The position numbers and the translations under genes are program-made. This document shows positions 12,826 to 24,345 of a DNA stretch of 64,000 bases, piece after piece. The stretch's first letter is position 1. The number at the start of each line of letters is the position of its first letter. The notes beneath the pieces are model-generated. The model had not been told where the DNA came from and ran no database searches. It worked only from the letters and a program-made list of their open reading frames with translations. This DNA comes from Progne subis subis (lineage: Eukaryota; Chordata; Aves; Passeriformes; Hirundinidae), in contig JAKJHU010000053.1 in NCBI GenBank assembly GCA_022316685.1, forward strand, positions 2,783,636 to 2,847,635, read 5' to 3'.

Positions 12826-15800
12826 CTTCTCCTGCAACAGCAAATGGCCTAGAACTGCAGCAATATGAGAACTTGGCACTAAGAAATGGCATGACAGCTA
12901 AGCAGCACAAAATCTCTGCAGCTTCTCACAGATGTAAGTGGAAGGGAATCGGACAGGCACATATCTGTTTTGCCTTTGTAAGTGTTTGTTCAGGGATTAG
13001 TGTTAAAACAGACACAGAGAATAAAAAGGGCAGTCTGTCTCAATGACGAAGTAATCTCAACAACAGATTACTGCATGCAACATATTTGGAGATGGATATG
13101 TTCCTTATACACATTGGTCATTTCAAAGGGTGAACTTGCACTAATTAAAAAAAAAAGCCAGATAAGCACAATCCCTATTAAGGCATCGTGTCATTATTTC
13201 AGTAGATTCTCTGGAAACAAGCTTGTTTCCGTGCTAATTTTTCTTCTGGCAGAACCAATTCATTCTTGGCCTTTACAAGCTGGTCTTTTACATTTGATTC
13301 AAAATTGGATTTGGGCCTCTGGAGATATCTGATGTCAGCCTTCCTAATGTAGTGTCAACATGAAGACACAAAGAGATAAAAAGTCAGTTTCACTTAGAGT
13401 TTCCTTTTTCCAGGGTCTAATCTGGATTTTTCACTCTCTTTCACATTTTCAGACTGGATCATTGCATCTTCTTGTTGTGAGTCACATTAAGCAAGAGGGC
13501 AAGAGAGTGCTTAGCCAACCTCCCTGGTTTATAGGCAGGGTCACTAACACAGCTGGAACACATACTTATGCTTCATGATATCACCTCATAAAACGATCAC
13601 ATAGCAGACAAATTTTAAGTGCATATTGGAAAAGCAGAAACTCTGGGGTCAGGGTGGCGCAGAGTGGAGGAAGGGTAAATGTAGGCTACAATGAGAAATA
13701 ATGAGACTCGCTTTGCTGGAGGAAATGGTCAAACATTAGCATTTCAATAGAAGAGGTCAAACCATTTCATCCAATACAGGATGTCATTCCCTGCAGACCA
13801 AGCTAATACAACCCATAACATCTGTACTCTGTACCGTACTTTTTAAATATGACATCCAAACTGTGAGTTACTCCCCACAAAGACTTCTATTTTCCCTCCT
13901 GCCTCCCTCCCTGGCCCAGCATGCAGTCTGCCCTCATCTGGATCATATGAATTAAGCAACTAAAAATGGGACACAAAGTAAAAAGAGCAAGAACACAGAA
14001 TATCTCAGAGGTGTTAAGGAAAACTGTGTAGGCACAGAGCTCAGGTCTTTCATAACACACACAGAGAAAGGCTGAATTACAATTCTTTGGACAACCTTAA
14101 GTCTATACTGTCCAGGTTGGTTAATTTACTCTTTTCTTGAAAGTGCAAAAAATGCTGTGACCAAAAAAAAAAAAAAAAAATAAAACCAGAACAAAAAAAC
14201 CCCAAACAAACCAGAAAACCCCCACAAAACATAAAAAAAACACCAAAAAATCCCAAGAAAACCAATACAAAAAACAACCAAACTCTCTTCCCCCTGCATT
14301 TCCCGATCTGCAGCATATTCATAGGTCCCAAGCACCTAGAGACTCGAACTTTTGCTACCACTGCTGCAGAGCAGAAAGTAAAGCTGTTTTTTGCAGTGTC
14401 TTACTTAGCATGTTATATTTTACAAAGGCACTAGAGGAGGCATTTTGTTCCAGGTCTCACATACGGCAATCGAGACAGGATTTTAGGCCACAGATAGAAC
14501 ATCACCTTTCTGCCATATTGCCTATCTCTTCAAAAGGCAAGGAAAATCCTCATGTTCAGATGAGCTGTACAGCTGTTCAGTTTTGCAGAAGTCTTGTGAA
14601 TTTTCCTTGATGCTGTTTTCTCCTTTGCTTACACCAATGTCTAATTTAACACCTTCTATTTCACGGCTCTCTCAGCAGTCACTGCCCAACAGCACATCCT
14701 CCCATCAGCTTAGCCGTGTAAACCAGCCAAGAGCACATTAAACATTTGATTGGATTCAGCTGGGTCTTTCTGCATTGTGGGAAGAGCATTTGAATAGAAT
14801 TTCTGGGTGTTGGTCTGGACATCCACATCAATCCCTTGCCAGAAGGAGAAAAAGCAGCATCACATTTTTCATAATGCTTTTCTTTAATGACATTTCCTTC
14901 CTTCCATTAAGCAAATGTCCAAGGGGAGATAAACGAATTGCTTTGTATATCTAGAGGATCTTTGAAACCCTTGATCTGGCCTAAGTGTGCAAGAATGAGA
15001 AAAATAACAGGGAGCTGAATGGAGGAAGGAGATTTAAACACACAAATTCTCAGATAGAAAAAAATAATGGAGCTAGAAATTGGAGGCATGGCACAAGAAA
15101 ATAACCCAGACATAGGGATACTCCAAAATAACACAGCTGCTAGAGGAGAAAAAAAAAACAGCACAAAAGGACCTCGTGCAGCAAAGGAGAGTTGATGTTC
15201 AGCAATGCTCAGAAATTTTAATACTGATGTGTAAAATTAAACCATGACAGCAGAACAGGCTTATCTGCAAGTGTCACGTTACTTCCCCTGGGATCACTAC
15301 CTTCCCACTGGTGCTTCTGTCATCTTCTCCTCCCCCCTCCAAATCTCACTTGACCTGAATTCTCATGATTTGACTCCATAATCCTCTGGTTTCCACTGTA
15401 TGCACACAAAAGATTATTGTACAAAAGCGAATTCCCAGGGCCTTGGGCTTTGCTTTCCATTTAGTTAAAGAATTATCCTACAGTAGTTTAGATGCTGGGA
15501 AACTTGTCCTGTAGATTATTGCCTACAGGGCAAATTCTGAGGAGGCTGCTAACGAGAGAACAGATGTTCAGTGGCTTATGAGCCTTGCTGAATGTAAATA
15601 TCTTCAGCACAGTGCCTGTCAATAAGCCTCTGCCTGAGAATCACAAACCTTATGTCCAGAATTCACCCCCATTGTAAATGCATTGGCTTAGGCAGAATTA
15701 CACGGAGGAGGAAGCTGTTCCTTCATCTGCACCAAAGAGCCAGAGTTTAAAAGCTTATATAGACATTGAAACTGGATTTCATGAAAAGTTAATATTTTTA

Positions 15801-17700
15801 AACAAAACATTGTCTCTTTCCAAGAGAAAATGCAACTCTTGGATCTGTTATGACACAGCAGGCCTAAAATAAACAGATTTCAGTGAAAAATTTATATTAG
15901 GGGTGAAAGATTTTACAGTGACTGGATTTCTAAAAGTTTGCTTGTCTCCATAAAAGGATGTTCTGCTTACTAGGGCTTCAGTAGGTGACGTTTTTCCAGG
16001 GAGCAGTAACTTAAGGGCTGGGTGGGTACCTCTGGACTCTCCTGAGCATCACTGTGCATCCCTGCATACCCCCTGTCTCCCCATTGTGACACCTGTAAGA
16101 CCTTAGACAGTCTCCTAGGCAAAATGTGGAAAGAGTTCAAGTCCCCTCTTCCAATCTTCTGAATGGCTGCAAACTTTCAGCTCCCAAAGCAGTACTGTTT
16201 GCCCCTTTCATTGCCTGGTGTGTGACCCTCCAAGCACATACGCTCCAGTGAAGGCTGAGAAGCTGATCACAAGCAGTTGATGCTTCTGAGTGGCTTTTTC
16301 TTTATAAGGTTTCCTGACAGAAGACCAAGATATGCAAAGAGGACACTTGCCCTCAGCTTCACCCCTTCTGGCCATCCTTCCTGGGACAAGAGTGGGCTGA
16401 CCTTGCTCTGCACCTCATCTTTGCCATGGCAAAGCTCAGTTTTCCCTACATTGCTGGAAAGCCACGAGTTCTTGCTGGTCACAGATTGCCACTTCACTGT
16501 TAAAGTACAGTAACCGCACTCTGTCATGAAATTGCTTGGTACAATTTTCAGGATCCACTAAGGAGTCCTTACAGCTGAGTGTGCCACATCTCTCTGCCTT
16601 TGCCAAGGGGTCTCAGAGCTCCCAGTTATGGTATGAGAAGGGAAGGCAAGTGGGCAGGATCTCTCCTCTATCATTGAATCCATGAAACAGTGAAGGGGCT
16701 GGTTTTTTTGGGGGTCCTCTGTTACAAGGGCATAACCACAGTCTGAAAAACAAACTCCACTATGTACAACATTTAACTGAAAAGACTGGCTGGCAAGCTG
16801 AAACTTGAGAGACCTGGGTCAGCTACTGAACTATTTTATGACGTGGAACAAATCATTGGGCTGTGTTCTCTCCTCTGTCCCGTCCCAATCAGATTGCCAG
16901 CTCTGCACAGACAAGCCTTGAGTTTTGTTAAACATGCATACTCTACTGAGCACACTGCAACCCTTCGTCTCACCTGAGGCTCCTAGCTGTTCCTGTTACA
17001 TACATAATAACATTTTACAGTTCAGTCTCTTATGGTGGGAAGTCCCGTGAAAAATATTTAGTATGTGCCTTTGTGTATAGAAAAGTGATTGTCATGGAAA
17101 GATGCCACAGAAAATACTGTAATTACAATCTTGTCTTTTGCAGGTAGAGATTTACTGCTGCAATGTACTCACCTCTGGGTGGAGAGCACGGGAGCAGCAG
17201 CAGCACCGCCAGGACAGACACACAGCATCTGCACCAGGAACAGGCACGACCCAACCTGCTCAGCCTTCAGTTCCTTCCCCTTGCCTTCTCCCTGCAGGCA
17301 AACCACAGCTGGCAGAGCTGAGCTATCCCAGCAGGATCCTGGCAAGGCACCGAGGTGAACACCTCAATTCTCACTGGAACTGTCACCATTTATTATCACC
17401 CGACCAAAGTCCTCTACACCACCTCAACGCTCCTGTGGGCACTAAACCTGCCTGCTTGGCACCGGGGCAGAGCAGGGCCACAGCAGCCAGGCTGAGGGTG
17501 GGTAGGTAAGAGGTACGTCAGCATGTAAAGCCCCGTGAAAATAAAGAATTATTAGGTACTTTGAACTTACTTCCGTTGCTCCATTGTTGGGGTGAGCTTG
17601 TCAGTAGTGGAAATGTTTCGTTCTTAGGCAAAGTTATCAGCAGGTTTCTTAAGCCCTTTAGTGTCCCTGGGACAAAGCGGGATCTACGGCAGGGCTGCAC
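12826..17700. other. Intergenic, no gene recognised
   Basis: No coding exon is supported. The stretch includes an A-rich low-complexity block (listed separately) and short unremarkable frames. A weak MIR-like similarity near 16.8 kb was not accepted. Confidence 0.6.
14161..14280. repeat. A-rich low-complexity block
   Basis: About 120 bp consists almost only of A and C on the plus strand, with an 18-A run followed by AAAACCCC-like and CAAAA-like segments. It creates Phe/Leu-rich spurious frames on the minus strand. Confidence 0.85.
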
Positions 17701-17739
17701 ATGACTTGCTGAGTTTTGGCAGAACAGCCCAAGATTTAC

Positions 17740-17900
17740 CGCCCCTCCTTGCGCTTCCGCAGCGAGGGAGTTCCCGCGTCCCGGGGCCACCTGCGCGCAG
17801 CGTCCCGCCTGTCCTTGTGCTCCGGCGGCACTAGATGGCAATGTGGGTCTTCGGCAGCCCTGGGACGGCAGCCCTGGGGAGCCCGGCGGGTGGGTACCCC
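17740..17900. promoter_or_regulatory. Orphan CpG-dense patch with CTCF-like site
   Basis: About 13 CpG dinucleotides fall within roughly 90 bp (17740-17833), in otherwise CpG-poor sequence. At the edge, 17827-17841 reads GGCACTAGATGGCAA, close to the CTCF variant core CACTAGATGGCA. No exon is attached. It could be a promoter of a non-coding RNA, an enhancer or an insulator. Confidence 0.4.
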
Positions 17901-20900
17901 TGGGCACCCCTGAGCATCCCCTGCTCATCCCCGCAGGCTTCTCTGCATCCAGCCCTGTAACCCCCGCATGACCTCAGGCGGTCTCCTGGGCAAAACGTGG
18001 AAAGAAATGCTGCTTGATCTGCTGTCGTTGTCCTGTGCCTCCAACAACTGCTTCTCTTCCCAAATTAGATTTTATCCGTCTCTGGAAATAAAAGCTGAAG
18101 CCAGCAGCGGGGCCCTTCAGTGCTGGCCAGGACCTGGGTTCCTGTGGAGGGGAGCAGCATCTCCCTGCCCAGCCTAACCTGCTATTGCTGGGAGCCGGTG
18201 TGGGGCACGAAATCCCATCTGCAGGCACAGCCCGTGTGCCAGCATCGCCTTTGTGCCCGAGCTGTCATCAGGCCACATACCTGCTGCCCTGCAGGCACTG
18301 CTGGGGCACGCCAGCCTGGGCACCACCAGACACTGCCCCCGCTAGCTGCCTTCTGCAGATTTTCTGCCCAGAAATGGTTAACATTTCCTTTCCTGAGCCC
18401 AGAATAACATTCTGAGTGTTGGTTTCTGGACATTTTATTAATCACCCTTAATCCAGTGATTTTTTTTTTCTTTAAAAGGAAAGCATTTTTCTTTATAAAA
18501 TGTCACAGGCATGGCCTTTTCTATTGTTGCCTTTGGATGGAGTTTTATCTGTCAGTCACGGACAGGTTTTTAAGAGGAAATTTTCAGATGAATGATAAAG
18601 AACATCCTGAACTCTGCAACACAGAGATGATCTGCCACTGGGTTTCTAGTTTCTGTTTAGTTTTTAAATCTCCCATGCCAAGGAACATTTAATATTTCAG
18701 TTTCAGAATTAGTGGGCTTATCTCCTGTCTTACACCTTACTTCTTAGGGTTGCCTCCTCTCTGAGTTCTCTCGGTGCCCATGGCACAGCTAGAATTAGCA
18801 TTTCACAGCAAGAGGTGTGCTCTGCAGGAGTGAAGGATGGCGAACACTGGGCTGTCAGTCCATGCAGACAAACTCCCCAGCCTAATTTGTGCTGCCTGTT
18901 GCACCAGGGACTTACCATTAACTCTGTTGTCATTCCTTGTCTGCTCTAACATGATTACTTTCAAGATTTCTCTCTCCAGGAAAACATCTGTGTTTTGGAT
19001 TAGTTTTCCCTAGACAGATTTACTTACAGTTTTCCACATTAAATCTCCCTATTTTGTTGCTTTCTAGTCTATCTAGGTCCTTTTTTTGTTATTATTCCTC
19101 CAGGTGCATTAAAAAATCTCCCCATTTAGTGGAGTCAGCAGAGTGCTCTGGTATCCCAATTTACTCTTTGTATTCAACTATGAATGAATCACACATTCCT
19201 GGATGTCCTTCTGTAACATATTGCATTCACTTCCTGCAGTCCTTTGTTTACCATTCATGCTTTTGTCATCTGCATGACTGTGCCAATACCCCAAAGGATT
19301 TAAATTGCTGTTTCCATCAGTCACATATGAAAAAGCTATAAAACCCAGAAAAACTCACCCAAGTGTTCGGCTTATCAGCCATAATTACATTATCTTTTGA
19401 ATGTTAAAAGATTTTCCTCTTAGTATCTGCATTATTTTACTAAATATAAGCTTACAGTAACTTCTAGATTATTTTTGATTCCTGTTGGAAAAGTTGTTTC
19501 AACATTTAATTTTCACCCTATTTTCTGCCAGGATATCAATTGTCCGTTGCTTAGTTGTAACTAGCACAAAATATTATGTTGTCCTTTAATTGATATAACA
19601 TTATAAATAGGTCCATGAAAGAAATTATATTTTTTGAATGGCAGCAATCATGTCCAACAACAGAAAGAAATGAGATGGTGAGTGAATTTAAAGAGTACTT
19701 TTCCCAGCCTTTGTTTTATCCATGTATTGAATTCAGGATGAGAGCATATGTAGACTGTGTCCCCAAAACAAGCTTCCTCTTGTCAGCATTCCTGTATCTC
19801 ATCCAGATATGCTGTTATTTTCAACCCTCATGCTCTGAGGTCAAATGCTACACAACTTGTCTCGAGAAAAAGGAGCAGAGCTGGAGGCTGCGGCTGCCAC
19901 AGCCCCTGTATGAAAGCCTGTGAGAAAGCTCCCCTTGAAAGACACACAGATGGCAGAGCTGCCCAGAGTGCCAGTGCATGCCAGTGACTGCAGCACAGCC
20001 CCTGTTCCTGCTCTGTTCAGCTCTGCTTGGCCATTAGAGAGGAGAGGGAGGTGGCTCAGTGCTCAGCCCCCGTGCTCCCTGCTGCTGAGGCAATGAGCGC
20101 TACACAGCACGCTCACATCATTGCTTCGTGTCCCAGCATCGCTTACAGAGAGAGCTGCTGCCATTTCCCTCTGCTCTTTTCTTAATGGAGGCAGATCCTA
20201 CATCTTAGGTTCACTCTTATTCCTGATAGGTTTGCAATTTGAGCGCTGCACTATGATTTTCTCCAAGGTCTTGTTCTCTCAAGGCATTTCACTGCTCTTT
20301 CCTTTGAATGCACTTGAGAGAGGACACAGGTACTGTGTCCTTCTGACAAGTCACAGGAAGAGGATTTTTTACCTCTACAGCTGGCCTCTTGGCCTATCAG
20401 GTCCTCACAGAAACTACAAGACTCCCCAGTTTGCAATCCTTCTCCCCAAACTCAAGTACTCCTTTGCTTTAATATCACTGATACACGACTCACTCCACCA
20501 CATTTCCTTCTGCATGATTTTTTAAATGTTCCTAAGATTCCTTTGTTCATTATTATTTTAAAGCTGAGCACGGGGTCAAGCAGCTCAGTTCCCTGTGTGC
20601 TTTCTGGATAATGTAGCCAAGACACCGGTCACATTGATGCCTTCTGCTGTCTATCTCAGAGCAATTCATCCTTCAAGTGTGGGAGGATGGCAGTGCTCAC
20701 CTAAAGCCCTTCTTTGCTTGATACTGATTTTTGAGGCTGTTGTGCTTTGCCTTATGCCCATTCCCTAGATCCTCCCACCCTTGCCCCCTTTATCTTCGCT
20801 GTGGATGATAGTGAAGTGTGGGCACAGCAGAAGTTGAAGGTTCCCTGTGATCACTTGCAAGAGCAATTAGCAAAAGCCTGTGCTCACGTGAATCCTCCAT

Positions 20901-23900
20901 GGCATGACAGAGTGTAGGGCTTGTCCTCCAAATCCCCTCCTTGCTCCAGGCTGTGCAAAGTCCTGTAGGATCACAACTCCCAGCTTAGCATTGCTGACAG
21001 GCAGACAAAGGCTGAGACAGACATTCCTCATCCTTATTCAGCTGTCCCTCCTCCTCCTCCTCCTCCCACCTGTGAGGCTTTAGCTGTTAGAGCTTAGAGC
21101 ATTCAGCTGTCTTCCACCTCCATCATTGCTTTGATAACTGATAGCAGGGAAGGTATTACTTAAAGAATCTGGGTGACTGTTAGCAAAATAAACAGGAGAT
21201 GAAAGATAAGGCAGTCTCCTTGGTGCGTAATTACCTTAAAGGAAGGTCTGTTTGCTAATACTGTTGTTTTGATGTGCTAAATAGCTTGGGCTTAACGCCC
21301 CAGCAGATACTAAAACTAACTAACCAATTCCCGATGACTGTCATTCCAAGATTACAGAGACTGGGGAGGTAAGGGAGGAGTATCCACAAGGCAGTGGTGT
21401 GTAAGGAGTGCTCCCAAATCACCCGATGTGGCAGACGGGAGGCTCGTCATCAGAGACAGCTCTGCTGTCAGCACAACAAAACCCCACCAAGCGATGCCTC
21501 CAGGCAGGCTGTGGCTCTCTCAAAGTCACCTACTCCCTTCCCACCAGCCTGCTCTTGAGGAGATGCCCTCAGGTGTGCAGCAAGGAGAGCTCCCTGCATT
21601 CATTCTGCAGTGCTCTGCAGGGAGCGCTTGCTCCCCAGTTCTCCCTGTGAGGAGGATTCTCTCCCTCCGCTCTGAATTGGGCTGGATTGCAGCTGGGTTA
21701 CCTGCGTGTGTGCATCATCTGAACTGTGTGTGATTGCAGGGTTCCACTCCATTATTTAATTGTCTGCCTGGAAGCATCTTCTGACCTAATTATGCCCTCA
21801 GTTGTGTCACTTGGCTTGTCCTGCGTGCCGAGTGGCACCGCGTGAGCAGGGCCGCTGTGCACACGCTGGCACACAACTGAGCTAATAGAGACTGACGGTG
21901 GGTATTGGGTTTTTTAAGACTAAGAAGTCTCCTGGGGTATTAGTAATCCCCTAGAGGTGCCATTAGCTTATGATAACCACACCTTTGAAATTGTTTTATT
22001 GCTTTAATAATGTGGTGGTGATGGAAAATGGGGAACATGCCACATTTATTATTTATGCTGGTAAAAGATGAAAGTTAGCAATTAGAAGCTTTAAACCACA
22101 GGTTCAGCAGAACTACATGACTTACATTTATTCCTTTCTGGACTGTGCACCCCAGCACTGGGATGCCCTTACTGTCCAGGTTTGCTATGTTGAGCTGCCT
22201 TCAGAAACCACGGCAAAGTGGCAGGGCCAGCACAATTAACACTGTAAGATGGATACACATCTCACTGCAGGGATGGGTGGAGATTTCCTGGTGGGGAGCT
22301 GTTGGAACAGTGCTTTATGATATCTGAACTAATCTTGTGCTATGATAATTCTGTCTTGCTTAAGTGCTTGCAGCCTCTCTGTGCTGCGCAGTCATGCTGT
22401 GGCAGCTGCTGTGTGCATCTGATCCAAACTCGCTGCTTCCCCACACACTTAATTGGTAAAATTGCCACATATTGTTTATAAAAAAGCGTGGAAAGAGTGA
22501 GCAGAATCTTGGTCCCAGGACTGTAAAAGCAGTGGCTCTGCTGCCACACGGCTGGGAATCACACTCTGTCAGCTCAAGGCAACGCAGAGAGGATGTGTGT
22601 TGTACCAGATGTGTCATGACACCTACGTCTGGGTGGAGCAGCTCTACTGAAGTAAAAGAAGCTGGTGCAGCTGATGGTAGAGGATAACATCAGGCCCTTC
22701 TAGGCTGCCATGCTTCCCAAGTGTGGGGTTTTAACCTCAGCACCCAGAGAACGGGACACCAATTCCACAGCAGAACTGAAGGGAAAGGTAGGAAAAGTTA
22801 GGCTTGTCATAAAAGAAACGTGCCAAGACAGCAAGTGTCCGTGCCTGGAGCTGTAATGGAAGCGATTTCACTAATCTGCCTTGCAGGCCACTTTCTCATT
22901 CTGTGTGATCCTTCAGTGAGGCTGCAAGCGTGTTTGATCGCTTCACCTTAGGATCAAATAAGCAGAGGGCTGACTGGGTGTTTTATCTGCAGTTGGCAGG
23001 AAATGGAGGTGAGAGAGAGCAAGCAAGCGAGTTTCTATTAAGAATAGAGAGATTAATGCACCCAAATTTAATTGGAATTGCATGAGCAGGCAAGAGGTGT
23101 CAAGCTCTGAGTTCATGCATAGATTGTGTGGGTGTCCTATGTACTACATTTTGAACATCTGCAGCATGACTATCTCTGCCTTGTACTTTGGTCCTTGCTC
23201 TGAGCTTTCATGTTGGTTACTGATGTTGTACATGCTTGTTTCTATTGTACACCCTTGTGCCCTTTGCCTCGTTGCACTGCACCACTCCCAGTGATGGGCT
23301 GTGTGCAGACAGACGTGAGCCAGGACCTTGTCCATGACTTGGTTTTTCCTTGGCTCCAACAGCCTCAACGTTAGCAGTGTCACACCAATGCCCTTACCAC
23401 AGCCTGCAGAGAAACCCCTTCCCTGAAGCAAGCCCTGAAGCAAACCCTGAGGCAGATTTAGGCCAGCTATAATCTATGTCCAGAGCCTGGTATTGTGAGT
23501 GAGCAACACTGGAGTGCAGCACCTGGCTGTGCAGGGCAAAGCAGGACCCCTGAAATCATTAACATCCTTCTATTAATTGGAATTCCTGTTGCTCCATTTG
23601 AGGGCTGATTCCATGGTTTAACATCAGTCACCGGCACTCATGTTACTCAAGCAAGAAGAAACCAATTATGCAGCCTGGGGTCCCAGCCTGCATCCCATAC
23701 CTGACAAGCTCTCACTTTGCAGGACCTGATTCACTTTGTGTGTGTCTCTTTTCCTCCAAGCAAAGTCCTTAGGGATGAACATCCCTTCCTAAAGCAGCTG
23801 CAGACTGATTCCAGCCAGGCTGGTTAAGAGTTGGAGCTGATGCAGTCAACACTGCCAGTGTAGGCTGCTGCCACTCACAGAAGGGAATCGGGTTTAGGCT

Positions 23901-24200
23901 CATTATTTACCTTCTCACATGAACATCACCCTTTGACAAACCCCATTTGGTTAAGGTTATTCCTGTACAGCTGGAGTTCAGCAATCCCCATGGGCAAAGC
24001 TCAGCCAGGAGAGAGAGAGGTTTTGTTTCTTTTCCTCAAGGCTGTTGTCAGCCTTGGCTACGCTCAGGGACCTTCCCCGGCAGCACCAGTGGGACAAGGA
24101 GCCCACCCTCACTCGGAGGATTGTGCTGTGCAAGGAGAAAATGTTTCTGGCTCTTCTCATGTGTATTTGGGGCAGAAAGAAGGTGTAGTTTAGATTAGAG
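17901..24200. other. Intergenic, no gene recognised
   Basis: No supported exon. Simple repeats include a (TCC)n run at 21046-21067 and a 12-bp imperfect triplicate at 23421-23456. The stretch near 21.75-22.1 kb, with many short palindromic AT motifs, has the look of conserved non-coding DNA, but this cannot be tested from one sequence. Confidence 0.55.
23421..23456. repeat. Three tandem 12-bp units
   Basis: The units CCCTGAAGCAAG, CCCTGAAGCAAA and CCCTGAGGCAGA lie side by side, a short tandem triplication with two to three changes. Confidence 0.8.
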
Positions 24201-24210
24201 CACTGCTGCT

Positions 24211-24345
24211 TTATCAGTGTTTATCAGTGTAGGAGTTCTGCTCCGTGTAGCATAACAGCCTCAAGTCCTTTTAAACCCTGACATCAATATGTGGTGATAA
24301 GATAACACTGGTTATCCTGTACTGGTTGCTCTAGATAAGATAAAC
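24211..24345. promoter_or_regulatory. Cluster of GATA-factor motifs
   Basis: Seven GATAA cores lie within about 135 bp: TTATCA at 24211 and 24221 (in a direct 10-bp duplication), GATAAGATAA at 24296-24305, TTATCC at 24312, and AGATAAGATAA at 24333-24343. The density is far above background, which suggests an enhancer. No function is shown. Confidence 0.4.

Noticed and set aside
16800..16900. MIR-like similarity (CTGGGTCAGCTACTG, then GACGTGGAACAAATCA)
   Set aside because: Only loose resemblance to the MIR 5' half, below what I can support by eye.
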